NCBI GenBank assembly: GCA_030747075.1
Contig: JASLLL010000040.1
Coordinates: 1-16,621, forward strand
DNA length: 16,621 nucleotides
Direction of reading: 5' to 3'
Source of the DNA: Gemmatimonadota bacterium
GTDB taxonomy: Bacteria; ARS69
Part shown: in pieces, positions 15,107 to 16,621 of the stretch
Numbering within the stretch: position 1 is the first letter of the stretch
How the letters are laid out: the number at the start of each line of letters is the position of its first letter
Notes under the pieces: generated by a model
Told to the model about the DNA's origin: nothing
The model's database searches: none
Seen by the model: the letters and a program-made list of their open reading frames with translations, nothing else
Translations under genes and position numbers: made by a program

Positions 15107-16513
15107 ATGACCCTCCCACTCCCGCGGGTCGCCCGTCACCGGTTCCGCCTTGCCGGGCCCTTCCCCGCCGCCTTGGCGGGCGCGCTCGCAGCCTTGGCGC
15201 TCTTCGCCGCGTCACCTTCATCCGCCTGCGATCCCGGCTCCTCCGCGGCGGCATCCCCCGGCGTGCGCTCCTCCTGCGACATCCTCACCACCTCCACGCC
15301 GTTCACGCCGCACCCCGCAAACCCCATCGCCGAGGCCCCCGCCTGGTTCCCGACCGAGTACAACTGCTTCTCCGTCGTGAAGGACTCCGTCGGTTATGTG
15401 CTCCTCTTCTGGAGCCCCCCCACCGGTTTCCACCGGCTGACCTCCATCGACGGCGTCACCTGGGCTCCGCCGGACTCGCTGCCGGTCGTACCGACCAACA
15501 GTCACTGGTACACGGGCATCAAGTGCCCCGACCTCCGCTTCGACGGCGACGATCTCATCCTCTACTTCACGGGCAGCCTCCCCTCTGCGGGCATGGCGAT
15601 CGGCCGCGCCGTCTCGACCGATCGCGGGGTTACCTGGAGCGTCCATCCGACGCCCGTTCTCACGCAGACCGAACCGTACGAACTCGAACGCGTCGACTCC
15701 CCTTCCGTCGTCCGCTACGGCGGTCAGTTCGTCATGAGCTACATGACCGAATCCGGGATCAACTTCCACACCAGCATCGCGTTCTCCCCCGACGGGATCA
15801 CCTGGACGAGGCATCCCGGCAATCCCGTGATCACCGCCGCACCCGGAACCTGGTACGACAGTTCCGCCGGGCGACCGCGCCTCCTGCCCGACCCCGACGG
15901 TACCGCGCTCCACCTCTTCTTTACCGGGACAACCGACGGGCGCCCACGCTGCGCGAGGATTGGACACTCCGTCTCCTCCGACACGGCCCAGACCTGGACG
16001 ACCGACCCCCTTCCGGCGCTGGACTTGAACCCGGGAGACGGCACATGGAACGACATCAGCGTCTGGTGTACGAGCTTCGTGTGGGAGGGTTCCCGCCTGT
16101 CGGCGTACTTTGTCGGAGTGAGTTCCGATCCGCTGGCACACGATCAGTCGCTCGGCCTCGCTCAGGCCGTGTGGCCGCTCAACTCCGCCGTGGACGCTCC
16201 CGCACCACAGACGCTCCCTCCCGGTGGCGCGGACGCGCTCCTCGCGTCCCCCAACCCGTTCACGCGGACGACCTCCATCCGCTTCGCGCGGAACATCCCG
16301 CTCGCGGAAGGGAGCGCAAGCGTCTCAGTTCACGATGTTGCGGGAAGGCTCGTGCGAAGAATCTGGACGGGCGCCGCCACCGCCGTCCCGGGGCTTTTCG
16401 TCTGGGACGGCCACGACGATGAGGGCAACGCTGTCGCCTCGGGGCGGTATCTCGTACGCGCAACAAATGACGGGGCCGCTGTCGCCGCGGTCTGGGTCAC
16501 GCGGCTTCGGTAG
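15107..16513 (+). CDS. Secreted Asp-box beta-propeller protein with FlgD-like C-terminal sorting domain
   Basis: It has 468 aa, starting at ATG 15107 behind GAAGGAGG. The N-terminus has a basic region (RVARHRFR) and a hydrophobic core (about 20-35) ending ASPSSA|C, a Sec signal; Cys41 makes a weak lipobox. The body resembles a five-bladed propeller as in GH43/GH32 or sialidase-like proteins, with four Asp-box-like repeats: SIDGVTW (113-119), STDRGVTW (170-177), SPDGITW (227-233) and SSDTAQTW (290-297). Short strands such as LILYFTG and LHLFFTG alternate with these. Residues about 378-468 form a FlgD-type Ig-like C-terminal domain: SPNPFTRTTSIRF, VSVHDVAGRLVRRIW, FVWDGHDDEGNAVASGRYLVR. In FCB bacteria such domains occur at the end of exported or surface proteins. 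I cannot identify catalytic residues, so enzymatic activity is open. The upstream extension of the frame lacks a Shine-Dalgarno. Confidence 0.85.
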   Translation: MTLPLPRVARHRFRLAGPFPAALAGALAALALFAASPSSACDPGSSAAASPGVRSSCDILTTSTPFTPHPANPIAEAPAWFPTEYNCFSVVKDSVGYVLLFWSPPTGFHRLTSIDGVTWAPPDSLPVVPTNSHWYTGIKCPDLRFDGDDLILYFTGSLPSAGMAIGRAVSTDRGVTWSVHPTPVLTQTEPYELERVDSPSVVRYGGQFVMSYMTESGINFHTSIAFSPDGITWTRHPGNPVITAAPGTWYDSSAGRPRLLPDPDGTALHLFFTGTTDGRPRCARIGHSVSSDTAQTWTTDPLPALDLNPGDGTWNDISVWCTSFVWEGSRLSAYFVGVSSDPLAHDQSLGLAQAVWPLNSAVDAPAPQTLPPGGADALLASPNPFTRTTSIRFARNIPLAEGSASVSVHDVAGRLVRRIWTGAATAVPGLFVWDGHDDEGNAVASGRYLVRATNDGAAVAAVWVTRLR

Positions 16514-16523
16514 CGGGGGTTCG

Positions 16524-16621
16524 TCAGGGTCCGAGGAACTTCACCTCCACCGTGGGAAACGAATCGGTCGCCGAGCCCGCCACGGCGACCGCCACGCCGA
16601 ACGGGCCGAGCCACTCATAAC
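16524..16621 (-). CDS. 3' end of an unidentified convergent gene (partial)
   Basis: One minus-strand frame reads, after two edge bases, 31 residues YEWLGPFGVAVAVAGSATDS...VEVKFLGP and ends with TGA at 16526-16524. The codon pattern is strongly GC at third positions like the neighbours, and the residue composition looks protein-like, whereas other frames here are Arg-rich shadows. It would end 10 bp from the stop of the plus-strand propeller gene. Only the last ~31 residues are seen, so no function can be proposed. Confidence 0.5.
   Translation of the reverse strand, partial: YEWLGPFGVAVAVAGSATDSFPTVEVKFLGP

Noticed and set aside
14270-15139. Minus-strand open frame spanning the tetR upstream region
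   Set aside because: It covers the operator and promoter, is Arg/Gly-rich, has no homologous motif, and overlaps tetR in a different frame.
16330-16614. Minus-strand 94-codon frame at the right end
   Set aside because: Mostly antisense to the FlgD-like domain and Arg/Ala-rich; another minus-strand frame ending at 16524 reads better as a real gene end.
1-16621. tRNA, rRNA, CRISPR array, insertion sequence or phage genes
   Set aside because: None seen: no cloverleaf-like or regularly spaced repeats, no transposase or integrase motifs, and the coding density leaves little room.

Overview
The window is high-GC and densely coded. It looks like a Gram-negative-type bacterium of the FCB superphylum or a nearby candidate phylum; Eisenbacteria-like is my best guess. 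This rests on a secreted protein ending in a FlgD-like 'SPNPF' C-terminal domain, a secreted FG-GAP/UnbV (CRTAC1-type) protein, a eukaryote-like type-2 IleS and a DivIVA protein. The assignment is inference; no rRNA or other marker is present.

From about 14571 down to the left edge, every gene lies on the minus strand with almost no spacing. Many joints are 4-nt stop/start overlaps (GTGA, ATGA, TTGA). Read in transcription order, the upstream half is: a TetR-family repressor (14571-13951); four genes matching in order, size and motifs the ATP-dependent class I benzoyl-CoA reductase of the bzdNOPQ (Azoarcus) type (13946-9798), with two 2-hydroxyacyl-CoA dehydratase/BCR-family subunits and two different ASKHA activases carrying the Fe-S cysteines; a 92-aa cysteine-containing protein coupled to the last activase; a secreted FG-GAP/UnbV protein; and a UPF0104-type multi-pass membrane protein. 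A TTGACT-N17-GAATAT promoter followed at once by a 30-bp palindrome (14-bp perfect arms) lies upstream of tetR. This suggests an autoregulated, ligand-induced catabolic operon.

The downstream half is housekeeping: tdk, yggS, yggT, divIVA, a trimeric-type purine nucleoside phosphorylase, ileS and lspA (cut by the left edge). A TTGACA-N17-TAGGCT sequence at the end of the UPF0104 gene could give these genes their own promoter. The arrangement yggS-yggT-divIVA-(pnp)-ileS-lspA resembles the classic divIVA/ileS/lspA neighbourhood of other bacteria.

Right of tetR there is about 535 bp without a gene, holding the operator/promoter, a 15-bp direct repeat and an 18-bp perfect palindrome. It is followed on the plus strand by a secreted Asp-box beta-propeller protein with a FlgD-like C-terminal domain (15107-16513). 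The last ~100 bases appear to hold the 3' end of a convergent minus-strand gene.

The most interesting content is the compact bzdNOPQ-like reductase operon with its TetR operator and small coupled protein, and the IleS2 carrying the swapped GxHH signature linked to mupirocin hyper-resistance.
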